Source of the DNA: Chlorophyllum brunneum
Lineage: Eukaryota > Basidiomycota > Agaricomycetes > Agaricales > Agaricaceae
Reading direction: 5' to 3'
Assembly: GCA_963576785.1 (NCBI GenBank)
Contig: OY756146.1
Coordinates: 1,240,001 to 1,304,000, forward strand
DNA: 64,000 nt
Made by a program: the position numbers and the translations under genes. Shown here piece after piece: positions 52,407 through 64,000 of this stretch; the stretch's first letter is position 1; the number at the start of each line of letters is the position of its first letter. The notes beneath the pieces were generated by a model, which ran no database searches, was not told the DNA's origin, and saw nothing but the letters and a program-made list of their open reading frames with translations.

Positions 52407-54125
52407 ATTGCCTGCAGTAGCCGCCAAAGTTTGTTCTGTGTGGGTGTGAGTATCGGAAGGTGCAGATCACTGTTATCGTGTTTTGGTATTTCGAAGTAAT
52501 GTCATGTACACCATAGGAGATGAGGAGCTCGGCAAAGCCCGACCCGTATACTAAATGCAGAGCTCGTCCTTTCTCAGGGAAACAAAAGGTTCGTTTTTGA
52601 TTCTAAAGCCACCGACCAATTCTTGTCAATGCTTCAAAACCGTCCGCTAGATTTGTACTGAGTGAGCATGCTGGGCCTGCCAGTGCCCGGAGGTCTTGTG
52701 CTGCTGGCGCTGTTGACAAAATAAATCTATGTTTTGGTTCGCAGATTGAGACACGCGGTCTGTTGTAGTTTGTCTCCGTAAGAGGGTATGTTGGCGCCTC
52801 TCTCTCCAGTGGTTGTGATGAAAATTACACTCTAATTAGGAAGTCACTACACTCTCTAAGTCTCTCAGAACCAATGTTGCTCGGCGTCAAGACGCGACCG
52901 TTCTCCCAGGCTGATTGTCTTTCACACTTCCAATTCGGCAACAATCCATCGTTCCTAATGCAACGGCTTCCTAGGCCCGGCTATAGCTATTATAGCCACA
53001 TGACCAGTGAACCTCCTTGTGTCTGGCTGTTGACCAAAAGCCGATTGGCTGGAACGTAGGATGACTGCACTCTAACCCGTCCTGTTCCAATCCTGGATAC
53101 ACCTGCCTCTGTCCCTTCGGCTTTTTGCTCCTTCAACGGCTAAACGGTTCCCGTATGGCTCGGCTCGCTCGAGGGCAGATGCCACGTGAGGTGGTTCATT
53201 CACCTGCTTAAATGCGCAAATATCTGGACTTAAGCATCATATGACAAGCCTCTTCGCCACAGTCATACTCTCAAAAAGGTACCACAAGCAAAGGCACGAA
53301 ATTTAGGCCATCGAGGGTGTTGAGGCATTATTTTGTCTGATCTGTTTACTAAATCATTCATCATCAGTGACATAGCCGTATGTCGTTCAATGCCTCGGTG
53401 TTGCGGTGAATATTCCAATCCATTGGTTTGAAGGATCACCTAGACCTGGTTCAGACCAAAATTGGAATGGTGTGAGAGTGGGCATCTAAACATATCCAAC
53501 CCAAATCTCACCTCCCCGACGGAACTTTGCTCAGGTTCATGCTCTCATGTCATCGTTGTTATGGCGCTCCCAGGGTTATCGAGAATCTTCAATGCAATCA
53601 CACCACGTGTATCGCATCAAGATATGTTGGGAGATGTTGGGGCATGGGCTCAATACAAACCAGAACAATGTTTTCGGCGGGCCGTGCACACGTTCTCATA
53701 GCGTTTCTGACCTTCTGGCTGCGAAAAGATTCTAGTAAATCAAATTTCATCTCTCAAGAGGATATAAACTGATGTAGGGCAAAATCAATCAGGATTTCGC
53801 CGGAGAGTACGTGTGAGAGGCTCTCGAGCTCTGAATAGCTCAAAAACATCAGAAATTCTAGGGTGCCAGCCGTAATGGGGCTCGGGACCGCTTGGGTCCT
53901 AATCTCGTAACCAAAGTTGTTCGACCTTGGTGTTCGATCCATCTTGGAACCCTCAACCAATCACCTTCGAGAGCCATGCGATCGCTAATAAGATTTTGCC
54001 TTTCGTTGGCCTTCCGTCATTTCCCAGCGCTCCTTCCTGGTATATCTGGTTGCGGAACCCGAAAAGATTCACCCCTTCTCCGACCCCTCCTTTGTCAACG
54101 TCTCTCCAGCGGATTCTTTCCGGAC
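52407..54125. other. Intergenic, promoters of two divergent genes
   Basis: About 1.7 kb between the reductase and the arrestin-like gene, which point away from each other. Open frames (for example 53462-53701 plus, 53892-54221 plus) are short; the last overlaps the arrestin start. A CTATAGCTATTATAG-like imperfect palindrome lies near 52980. Nothing else recognised. Confidence 0.35.
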
Positions 54126-55759
54126 ATGCGTCGTCGAGCGGAATCTACCTCGGAGGTCTTCAAGCCTCGATATCCGACCATACAGACCGCGATATATTCT
54201 CATGTGACAACTTATAGGTGAGCAATTTTCCAGGTCATTCACCCCATAAGACTAAATCGCCCAATCCGTAGATCAGTCCAGTTGGAGCTTCAGCTGTACA
54301 GTCCGTCACTCAAAATCAAGGACGGTGGCCGTGGGCCCCTTTCTGTTTTTAGTCAGAACGACAAAGTATCTGGAAAAGTTCTCTTGGATCCTAGTTGTCA
54401 CCACACGGGAAGGCTCTCGGTGACAGTGTGTTTGCATTTTACTCTTCCTATACTGTCAGTTAACCTCCGAACTAGTTGGAAGGCGCCTTTTACTACGAGA
54501 GGTCTCGTTCTAACAATGAGGAGACCGAAGTGAAAGCATCCTCACACCCTCACTCACCTTCCTATAAGCATGTATTTCTGACTTCGACGACACATATCAA
54601 CGTATCTCCAGCGAACGAAACTATCCCCTTACTTCCTTTTCAGGCTGCATTTATGAAAAGAAGACCAAGTGCCTCTTGCTTAAGCCAAGGCCCTAGGTCT
54701 CTGAAACGCGTCCATTCGTTTTCATTCGATTTTCCCCGTAGCTATCGGACTGGCGAGGAACTTCCTTCTTCTTTTTCATCGTTGGGGGACGTCAAGCCCG
54801 TTTCAAAGCCTTGCGCTGTTGTATACAAAGTATTGGCCTATTGGGAACCTAGCGTGAGTTTGGATAATAGCTCAAGGTGAGCAGTATTATTAGATTGCCT
54901 CCTCCCCGAGAGGTTCATTTTTTTTTAGTCTGGAGGTTCCTATTATTGTCCAGGCCGATACAGATTTTCAATGTATTGATGCATCTCCGAAGAGCCTGGA
55001 ATCATGGACAGAAATGCCGCTAAAGGCTGAACGACCGGTCCCTGTTCGCTGTGCCGTGAGATTCGTTGCCTTTTGCATTTGTTGAAAACCTGATAGCAGT
55101 CGCCAGGTTACTCTCCCTTCTTCAATCACTTTCTCTCGATCATCGGCAATACCTTATTTCGTCGTTTTCACCACGAATCCGCGATCACCCGGTCTCGCCA
55201 AGGAGATATCGACCGATGCTTCTATCTCGGTCTCGCTCATTCGTCAAGTCACTGTGACTGAACAAGCCGGCCTCCCACCGACGCCGCCAATCACGCCCTC
55301 CAGCGACGATCTTGATTCACCAACTGGCCGAGGGAAATTGTTGCGAAGGGTTACGCGAAGTGTACATCAACGGCAACGGTCATCCCGCTTGGATTCGTCT
55401 GTGGATCCAAGAGAAAAGCCTCTTCCTGAACTTCCAAACCAAACGTTCTTGGAAACCCGCACTATCCGGAGTGATATGTGCATTGGTTTCCAGAAGAGAC
55501 CACGTCACCAGTGTAGCCCGGGCCATCACCCCTCCTTAGATGCTCAAATGTCGCTGCCAGACGGTCTTTATAAAGCCAAGATTACTCTCAATAGTGACAT
55601 GGTTCCGTGCATCGACTGGTATGGGTTATCCGTTAAAGTTAGGTTTTCATCCCCTTGCACATTCACGTATACTGACGACCCTCGCAGTATTATTTGGATA
55701 TTTCTGTGTTAATTGGCCAGGACGAGCTTCGAGCTCGCGTTCCCTTGCAGCTTACTTAG
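54126..55759 (+). CDS. Arrestin-like protein (alpha-arrestin N-domain type)
   Basis: Cytosolic adaptor of the fungal alpha-arrestin group; these proteins typically link ubiquitin ligases to membrane transporters. The first exon (MRRRAESTSEVFKPRYPTIQ) splices at 54219/54272 to SVQLELQLYSPSLKIKDGGR. Arrestin-fold strands follow: VFSQNDKVSGKVLLD, GRLSVTLEGAFYYE, FLTSTTHINVSPANETIPLL, VHSFSFDFPRSYRTGEELPS, SKPCAVVYKVLAYWEP, LEVPIIVQADTDFQCID. The second half has SSITFSRSSAIPYFVVFTTN and a Pro-rich TPPITPSSDD segment. The last exon (YYLDISVLIGQDELRARVPL) ends at 55757. PxY-type motifs for Rsp5 binding are not obvious by eye. The start is uncertain: an in-frame ATG at 53976 would add 50 residues of unlikely sequence. 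Confidence 0.7.
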
Positions 55760-56076
55760 ATCCTTTCTTTCCTTCAACATCTCTGCTTATGCTCTCGGAG
55801 TTCAATGGGATTTAACTCGCTCTTTATCCGTTGTGGACCTGACCTAATTCGGCCGGTTTAAACTTGTGTCATCACTTTCGGTTATTTAAATTTGTGTTCA
55901 GAAAGTTATCATTATTGCTTTGGTTTTTGCTAACTGAATTTTTGGAATTTGACCCAATGTATTTCTGTATCAATAGCTGGCGTCTAAATCCACTTGCACA
56001 ATTACCTAATTTGGCGAAGTGTTTGAGCACGAGACAAGTCTTCCGACGCTTCCACAGCACAACATAGCTAGTCGTC
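55760..56076. other. Intergenic, arrestin 3' end and VPS16 promoter
   Basis: A 316-base AT-rich gap between genes in the same orientation. T-rich stretches at 55860-55950 are typical of a fungal 3' UTR or promoter. No gene. Confidence 0.35.
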
Positions 56077-59000
56077 ATGGATGAACACCCGACCGTGTCA
56101 TGGCAGGCCATGCAAGAAGGAAATGTTTTCTATCGTCGTCAACATCTCTACAATATTTCGGGCAAGCTACCTGACCTCAGTGAATACATCATTGCAGGTT
56201 GTCGGTATGGGGGTCCAATAGGTGTGCATGAACCATTACAATCGATGACTTGAACATGGGCTAAGGGATCTTCAGCACTGATGCGTGATACTACGAAGAT
56301 CTTGACCTTGAACCGCTCCGCACCGGCCTTGTCAAAATCACAAGTTCAAGTCTACTCGCCCGCAGGCGAAGGGCTTCTTTTGCTTAGTGTGGATTATTTC
56401 TTTGCTGCACTTTTCTATCGATGGCATTGACCCGGAGCTATAGTGGGACCAAGCGAAAATTATTTCCTTCGGTTGGACGTTAGACGAAAGGCTCGTGTTG
56501 TTGAACGAAGAGGGCGTTTATCGGATATATGGCCTTCAGGGAGAATATCAGCAATTTTCTCTCGGAACAGAGGCAGCAGAGCTGGGTATTTTGGACGCGC
56601 GTATACATGATAACGGTCTCGTTGCGTTGGCCAACAACCTTACCTTGTTGGAGGTCAAGAATTGGGATGGAGGGCGGCCGTTGACACTGGCCAATCCAGG
56701 TAGGTTCCCGAAAAGCTCTCTACGAGGGCGAAGTGATACTCAGCCTCTTCTTTCTCCTCAGGCCTCTCTGAACCTCCACATGCATGGGCTATCATCCCAC
56801 CCGATCTGAATATATCTCGGCATGTCGAGGTTTTACTCTCAGCCGAGGTCACAATCCATACTGTTGACAACCTCGAGAGCATTGACCAGCGTATAAGCAA
56901 GGGTCCGTTCACCCGTATATCACCCTCACCAAATGGCAAGCTTCTTGCATTGTTCACCTTCTCCGGGACGCTGTGGGTAGTGTCGACTGACTTCCAGCGA
57001 AGTATGGCCGAGTTTGAAACCAACAATGTCGTCGGTGCCGAGGGACCTATAAAACAAGTTGAATGGTGTGGAAATGATGCGATCCTGCTGACATGGGACG
57101 GTCTTGCGGTCTTGGTCGGACCCCCTGGAGATACCCTACAGTGCGTCGCCTGAATGACTTACGGCGTATATGGGTTAAGATATTCGTCCCACAGGTATTT
57201 TTATACCGGCCCCTTGTTTGCTGTAACCGAGACGGATGGTGTACGGGTCGTGGGGCCCGACTTCTGTGACTTCCTCCAAAAAGTACCGGGTGGGTGCGTC
57301 GTGTTTTGTGTCTGTCCTGTCCTTTCTGAGTGATATACAGCATCTACATTGTCAATCTTCCGACCCGGATCTACATCGCCCCCGGCGATCCTTTACGATG
57401 CTTGGGAAAGTTTCAGTAATCGCTCGCCGAAGGCAGATGAAAGCATTCGCAGCATCAAGACTGAACTCGCCAAAGCCGTGGATGAATGTATCGAGGCAGC
57501 TGGCCAAGAGTGGGAACCCTACTGGCAGCGTCGACTTCTTAACGTTGGTGCTAATATGTTTTTGGGGTGTATATGCTGACAGTGGTGTAGGCAGCAAAAT
57601 TTGGGCGGGGGTACTTGGACTTCCACAATCCGACAGATTTCGTCAACATGGGTCAAACGCTGAAAGTGCTGAATGCGGTCCGGTTTTACGAAATAGGCAT
57701 TCCTTTGACCTACTCACAGTAAGTTTGTAAAATTCTCGTTCTGAATCAATGGTAACGTCCTTGACAGGTACAACTATGCCTCCCCTTCGCATCTTGTAAC
57801 ACGACTCACGTCTCGGAATCTTCACCTTCTTGCCTTGCGTATATCGTCCTTTTTGAACCTCAAACCCGATCTCGTACTGAGGCATTGGGCATGTGCCAAG
57901 ATTGCACGAACACGACCATCGGCTACGGGTTCGGGAAATGATGCCGAACTGACTGATGATGATGACGTCTGTGCAATGATTGTCGAAAAGTTCGAGCAGG
58001 TGGGGGGCATAGATGTCAGCTATGCAGACATTGCGAAGCGCGCATGGGAACTTGGTCGTACGGGCCTCGCCACGAAGGTCTGAAGGTCCCTGCCCATATC
58101 CATTCCTTTATTGACTTGAACTTGGCAGCTCCTAGACCATGAAACCAGGGCCTCTGATCAAGTTCCTCTTTTGTTGACCATGAAAGAAGATCGTCTGGCT
58201 TTAAGCAAGGCAGTGGATAGTGGAGACACGGACATGGGTTAGTTGTCCAGCCCCACTCAGGTCTACCTCCTGACATGTGTGTAGTCTACTATGTTCTGCT
58301 CGATCTCCACAAGAGACTCCCCCTGGGTTCATTCTTCCGATTGATTGAAGACGCTGGTGATCAACTTGCATTAGCTCGTAGACTGCTTCAGGTCTATGCT
58401 CGGGAGCAGAACCGGGAGATGCTTCGAGATTTTTATTATTCGGATGACAGGAGGGTCGAGAGCGCAGTCCTGTCTTTGGAAGAGGCATCCAGAGCAACGG
58501 TAAGATTTCCTATCAATCCTCCCTTGTGTTCCCAAATATCTCACTGTTCCCAGGATCAGGCAGCCAAGCTGTCCTCGGTCAAGACGGCACAAAAGTTCTT
58601 CTCGGAGGATAAGGATCGCAGCTTTGAGGCCAAGGTTGGTTGTACGTGGATGCATATGTCTCATCAACTAACAATCAACGCAGATGATGGACGAGAGTGT
58701 CCGTCTCCTGACACTTCAGCAACAACTCGAGAGGGAGGCCGACGGAAAGATCTCGTTTTTCGGTCTAAGTGTGAAAAGTACAATCAGAGAATGCTTGGTC
58801 AATGGCATGTTCAAACGGGCTGATAAGATCAAGTCGGAATTCAAGGTTTCAGACAAGCGGTAAGGCCTCAACAGTTTTCGATGAGAATATCGGGCTAAGA
58901 TGGCTTCTGCTAGTTTCTGGTACCTGAAACTACACGCATTGACAGAAGTCAGGGACTTTGAGGCCCTGGATGCTTTCTCAAAGTCCAAGAGAAGTCCAAT

Positions 59001-59303
59001 AGGTTACGAACCGTTCGTTCGGCACCTCGTAGAGAAAGGACACGCCAAAGAAGCTATTGCATACGTAGCCCGTTGCGATTCACCAAAGAGAACCGATTTA
59101 TATGTGGTGTGCGGGGAGTGGCGTTTGGCAGGAAAGGAGTGTAAGGAGCGTGGGGACAAAGCCAAACTAGAGTGGGTCGAGTTGTCATTTTTTCCCTTCA
59201 ACAAATCAAGGATGCTGACAGTTTTTTCAGGGAAATACGAAAGAAATGTCCAAATTCTCTCATTCTCCGTGAATTAGATCAGATCGCTTCGAGTATGAAG
59301 TAA
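56077..59303 (+). CDS. VPS16: Vps16, HOPS/CORVET core subunit
   Basis: Class C Vps protein needed for tethering and fusion at endosomes and vacuoles. It binds the SM protein Vps33 through its C-terminal helical domain. Joined exons give about 830 residues, the normal size. N-terminal beta-propeller: [93 protein letters not shown]-terminal alpha-solenoid: [111 protein letters not shown] and [21 protein letters not shown], with a [14 protein letters not shown] end. About 15 short introns, all in phase where checked. The last exon after the intron near 59175 ends at 59303. Confidence 0.93.
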
Positions 59304-59795
59304 TCTGCCAACTCCGGCCCTTCTCGTTAGCTAAACCATGGACCAAATTCATCCTGTGTATTCTCCATGGGTCTGTAGACTGAAATCTGTCACTGTCACC
59401 TGGTGGACGTGTTGCTGTTACATCATGGGACTTCTGGAACATCTTAACGAGAGGACATGTGAGAACAGCTCCTGCTTGCCGACGGTTTATTCGTTCAGCG
59501 TGTCATGCGGCGCATCGAGATACGTTAGAAAGTATGCCGTTGAAGCTTATATTTCGTGATAGATTCATCAGGGAAGTTGAGAAGCAGTTGTTGGAGACCC
59601 GAGGATCGGCATCAAGAAAATGACACAAGGAAAAAAACTAAAGTGTTGAGATACTCCACGAAGTTTACCCAAATATAAGCAACTCATGTACAAAACAGAG
59701 TAGGGATGTAAAGGGGGTTGTGTGATGCGATATAACATTGAAGGGAATTAGAAAAAGTGTAGAAACCAATATGTACACTTGAAATCGGGAAGTCG
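59304..59795. other. Convergent 3' region, VPS16 and XPR1-like
   Basis: About 490 bases between converging stops, AT-rich and without a protein-like frame. Presumably the 3' UTRs of both genes. Confidence 0.35.
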
Positions 59796-62700
59796 TCAAC
59801 GCCTGTTGCCTGTAGAAATATGAGGGTCTGAGTCGTCCCCGTCGTCGTCATGATCTCCACTCTGGTTGCCGTCGAACGCGTAAGGGAGGGGAACCTCTCT
59901 CGTAACGCGGTACTGATCCATGTTACCGAGGTGCTCGTTTTCCAATCGGTCTAGCATGGTTGTCAATATAGCAAGTCTGGGAGGGAAGATTTTGACTGAC
60001 AGAAGTTCCATTGAACCCGACGTAGCATTTCCAGAAAACCAACGATGAAAGATCGAATCAGCATGCTTGGACCTTGTTCTGGGATGTAAAATACCCAGGC
60101 AAACCGGATAAGGGCATTTGTCACCTGGAAAATGATCCCACTCAGTCAGAAAACATACGGGATAAACCGAGTAACAGAGTCCACCATGGCAAAGTAGTAC
60201 AACTGTGTAGCCCATCTGTGTGAGTTATGTGATGGTGCAAAACGTGAAGCCTTACATATACGTGGTTTGAATATCCCAGTTCGTCTCGGAGAAAAAAGTT
60301 TTTGGCATGAGGTCTGAGGAGGGACCAATCCATCAGGAGGTCCTATTCGCGTATGAGCGTGTTAGTATTAGAAATGTCAACAAGACGCACCCAACTAGTG
60401 GCGTAAGTAGCGTAGACGGTATTTGACATCAGCCAGATAGCAAATAGCGGGTTATAATGTGTTTCTATCAAATGATCGGTCCGGCTGTGAATGATTTGAA
60501 GAAGTAAAGACTTACCTTGTTGTCTCCATAGGTAGTAGAACAGATAACTAATAACACCTGATCCATATTTTCCACCCTTTGAGAACTTTGAGTGAACGTC
60601 TAATATCATTGAAGAGGAGAGAGATGCTCACGTTGATCAAATGGGTCACCAGACCGGAGTCTGCGTAACGCTTAATACTCTGAACAAGACGAACCAAAGA
60701 CGGTAAGGCCGCGAGCACAAAAGCGGCAGGCCAGTGGCGTGACCGGGTGGTACAAGTATGCCAATCATCGTGGAAACCTTCAACATAAACGCACGCAAAC
60801 GTGTAGAGACCGGATAAGGTAAAGACCAAACTGCAGAACTGGTCACTGTAAAAATGTCACGAACCCAGCTTAACCGGAGATGATCGTAGAACTTACCCCA
60901 ACCAGAAATCTGCGAACTAACAAGCAGTGAGCCAGCCTTAAAAAAGGGGATTGACGTATACGTACTTCAACACGCTTGGTACCGGAAAGTAACAGCCTTC
61001 CAACCTTCCCCAATAACCAGTATCTCGACGGACGGTACAGAAAGGGTAGAGGGTCAAATACCACTACAGCAGTTAATGCAAGCCAAACGAGCGGCCAAAT
61101 AGTTGGCGAAACATGTGGAGATCCTATACGAGAAAATGAAAGCCAAAAGGCATAGCATAACGTTGTAAACAAAAGGTTCGGGATCTACAGGGAAAATCAG
61201 TGTCTTTTTGGCAGCTGACTGCTAAGTAACCTACCTCGAAATACTCTCGATAATCAAGGCGAGTCCGAACATCCAATTCTGGTCAGGCAAATTAGCAGAT
61301 AGTAAACGTCGACAAGTCAGCAACGGACCGAAAATAAAGGTATAATTGACCCGAGATCGAGCCCAGACGAGCACGTTGAGACCAATCAGCATAGAGAAAC
61401 AGACAGGAATAAACATCACGCCATAAATATACAACAAAGCATCCCAGGCATGGACCTCTTCGTGAGTGACACTCAAACAACCTGGAGGGTCAATGAATGA
61501 GGGTTCCTGCGGAAAAAAAGGTAACACACTGTGGTATATCCCAGAGGCAAGGGCTGGCAGAGCAGTACCAACCAGGAGTCCGGAACGAAAAGTGTTGAAA
61601 TGGTGTGTTTTACTACGAGCGCCACCGCGTAGGCGCTTCATGGCCTTCCTGAAATCCCCCCGAACTGCAAGGTATAATAAGCTCAAAGCTAGAATTTATA
61701 CGAGGGAGACACGCACGGAATGCCTGCGCATATAGCTCCTGTATTTCCTTCGTCATGGCCTGCAAGGCCCTATCGGATGCGAGAGCACTTTTATCAACCT
61801 GAGTGCCTATGTAGGACTTGTAACCACAGTTAACTATGGATAGTCCATACCTTTTCTGCCATGTATTGCTCCTGCGCCCTGATCTATTGCGAGATCACAA
61901 TTTAGTAGCGTGGCATATATGAAGGGAAAACGCACATACTTTGGTGACTTTCTCAAATTTCTTCAAAGCTTTGCGAAACCCCGTCAAGTTCAGAATCTGT
62001 GTACATACATATTAGTGTTAAGTCCTCCTTCTGCTTGACTTATCAATCATACACGGTAGTTATGCAGTAACTCGAGTTCCCTGCGAACAAGTGTCATTAG
62101 CCTAGGAGCTGAGAAGAGTCGGTCGAGGGCAGAGGCCATTCACTGGCGAGGTCTGTAGCAACAAACTTACCGGTAATGCTCGAGAACAGCCTTCTTGAGC
62201 TTCTTTTTGGCATACAAGTAATTATCCGGATCAGAAAGCCGGGGTACGCTACGTCTTCCAGCGTCGAGGTGTTGAACACCACTCATCTCATCTATTTCTT
62301 GATGCTCATCGGGCGCCGTGTGGGTGATCGGGGACGACACAGAACGAAGGGAACGACACGTGTCCTGATCACCAGCGGTGGTGGTCCTCTGACAAGGATA
62401 TCAGTTGTCAACTCTTCACCAAAAGGGTCGTGCTCACAAGAGGCGTCATTGGGATCCCGTCACTGTCTGCACTAGAACTTGCCACAGGTATATCTAACAC
62501 CGGATGAGATCTGAATTTGAGCTTGAGGGCCGTGGCGACTCCGGAAGTCCATGACGTGTTATAATTATTTTTTTGCTAAAGGACAAGAATAAGCCAGTGA
62601 GACGAGACTCTAAGGGTTACGCAGGGCATACATGAATAAGCTTTCTGTGACTTTGAAGCTCACGCAACTGTCCCTGAAGAATGTATGTCCGAGCCGAGAG

Positions 62701-63460
62701 CTCTTTTTCTCGAGCCAAGTAGAACGACTCCACTTTTTCTAGTTGCGCATCGAGATATGTGAAGAAATCAGTCTCTTGAGGTGATAATTGCGTAAGAAGG
62801 TCGCGTAAAGATAGTGGGACCATAGGATTTGTCGGACGCGAATGGGATCCGCCCGCTGGTCCGCGATGTCAGTGGGTGTGTATTAGCAATGTAAGGGCCA
62901 TACATCGACCGGAGAAAGTATGATCTTTCGCCCACTTGATACTAGGAATTCCTTGCTGAACAATGGAGCCTCGTCTGGTCCATATGGAGGGGCGACGACG
63001 ACTCAAAGCAGTTCCCGGCACCTGAGGACTCACTCCTTCCCCCTCCAGCTTCGGGATGGTATTTGCAGGCGGAATAATCGAAAAGCTGGACCCAGGACGG
63101 CCCTCCACGTTCCGAACCTCATTGGGGATATCAGAAGGACGCGGTTCGTTGAAGTTGACGCTCGATCCAGCAGGAGACCCAGTAAAGTGAGCACCTTGGG
63201 CTCGCCGGATTGCAGTGATGCGCTTTTTTAAGCCCCGATAGTCACTAGGGTGGTGGCAGCAGTCAATGTCAGATGATAGGAGATGGACAGGATACGTGCA
63301 TGTATGCCCGCTTCCATTCCGGAGTCTGCGAGGTGGTAAGACGGGTGTCCAAGAAAGGATGTGACTACATCGCACCTGGGTATCTTGAAGGTATCTAGTG
63401 ACATATAAGGCAATCCAACAATCTAGATACGAGGTTAGGAACGCACTGTGCAAACTTCAT
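59796..63460 (-). CDS. XPR1/SYG1-like phosphate exporter (SPX + EXS domains)
   Basis: Multi-span inositol-pyrophosphate-gated phosphate exporter family. The SPX domain starts in three tiny exons: MKFAQ (63460-63447), YLQDTQ, then TPEWKRAY(I) and DYRGLKKRI, the signature SPX head. Next is a linker rich in Ser/Pro/Arg, and LSPQETDFFTYLDAQLEKVE followed by SFYLAREKEL, the second SPX helix. A short Lys-rich stretch leads to the first span (FRSGLLVGTALPALASGIYH). The membrane region includes YIYGVMFIPVCFSMLIGLNV, VNYTFIFG, FADFWLGDQFCSLVFTLSGL (EXS hallmark), KRYADSG, GGKYGSG and TYATSWDLLMDWSLL. The acidic C-terminus follows ENEHLGNMDQYRVTREVPLP and stops at 59796. One SPX intron has GC-AG borders. 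Many introns throughout. The gene appears intact. Confidence 0.9.
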
Positions 63461-64000
63461 CTAGCAATGCATGAAACAGAGATTGTGGAGAGGTGAGCTA
63501 GCTAACTCAAAATTTCAAGCTTGGCCCTGGCCTCTCTCCTCCCATGACGTGCATGTGGCGTAGCTCACTTACAAATCACGGACTCAATGTTAGCCGCCAG
63601 CTCCGGCCGACAAACTTTTGGGAACTTATGAACCGTCACGTATGTACAATCGCCGACCTTTCTCGATGTGATCCTCAAGGCGTTATCTTACTCCATAGAA
63701 ACTCATATAACTGGCCAAAGCGTTTCAGAGTGACCCTTTGCTTTCGATTTCTACATAAGACCGCCTGATGCTCGACCTATGAATGGGCCCACCCAGTTCG
63801 CCGGTAAATGGTTTTGTCCGATTCAGTTGTTTATGGCACAGCCCGCCCAACCCAAGCGCCTTCGAGCTGCCGACTAGCGAGACCGAGGTTGCTGAATCAA
63901 ACCGTTAACGATGCAGGAACCTTAGTCTTCCGCCTGCCTAACCCATGAGTCTTCTGTTCCCAGACTAGTTGCCAATCCATCCGCTTGTGCTTGAAACTGC
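63461..64000. other. Upstream of XPR1-like gene, no recognisable gene
   Basis: About 540 bases to the window edge. They hold the XPR1-like promoter and, beyond it, sequence with one 74-codon plus-strand frame at 63544-63768 that has no family resemblance. Confidence 0.35.

Overview
The window looks like nuclear DNA of a filamentous basidiomycete, most likely an Agaricomycete and possibly a Rhizoctonia/Ceratobasidium-type fungus (inference). Reasons: many short introns of about 45-65 nt with GT...AG borders, exons split down to a few bases, a HET-C protein, a Fus3/Kss1-type MAP kinase, a CBM1-GH10 xylanase and a DUF6533-type membrane protein. I see no prokaryotic, viral or CRISPR features and no reverse transcriptase or transposase.

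Layout. 0-18 kb: the first exon of a leftward gene cut by the window edge, a mitochondrial TPR protein (Mgr3-like), SEC62, a decayed CBM1-GH10 xylanase, a Fus3/Kss1-type MAP kinase, a G3BP/Nxt3-like NTF2+RRM protein, HET-C and a small uncharacterised protein. 18.2-25.7 kb is gene-poor, with no recognisable gene, one long unidentified ORF and a diverged inverted repeat. 25.7-42 kb: an MFS drug/H+ antiporter, a GT61 glycosyltransferase, histone H2A head-to-head with ATP10, SEC24 with an N-terminal WW domain, an RMD1/DUF155 protein, a doubtful small gene and LSM8.

42-46.7 kb holds a tandem group of four single-exon type-1 RNase H genes on the minus strand: three with a complete catalytic tetrad and one with an internal deletion. 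This is the most unusual feature of the window. 46.8-64 kb: a TPT-type nucleotide-sugar/triose-phosphate transporter, a DUF6533-like multi-span protein, a MAT2B/RmlD-like reductase, an arrestin-like protein, VPS16 and an XPR1/SYG1-like SPX-EXS phosphate exporter whose SPX reading frame requires a GC-AG intron.

There is no operon-like logic. Several genes are housekeeping components of secretion and endolysosomal traffic (SEC62, SEC24, VPS16, arrestin), mitochondria (ATP10, RMD1, TPR protein) and RNA handling (LSM8, G3BP-like). They are interspersed with fungus-specific accessory genes (xylanase relic, HET-C, MFS, GT61, RNase H cluster). Exon borders were placed by eye from splice signals and protein-family continuity, so individual borders may be off by a few bases.
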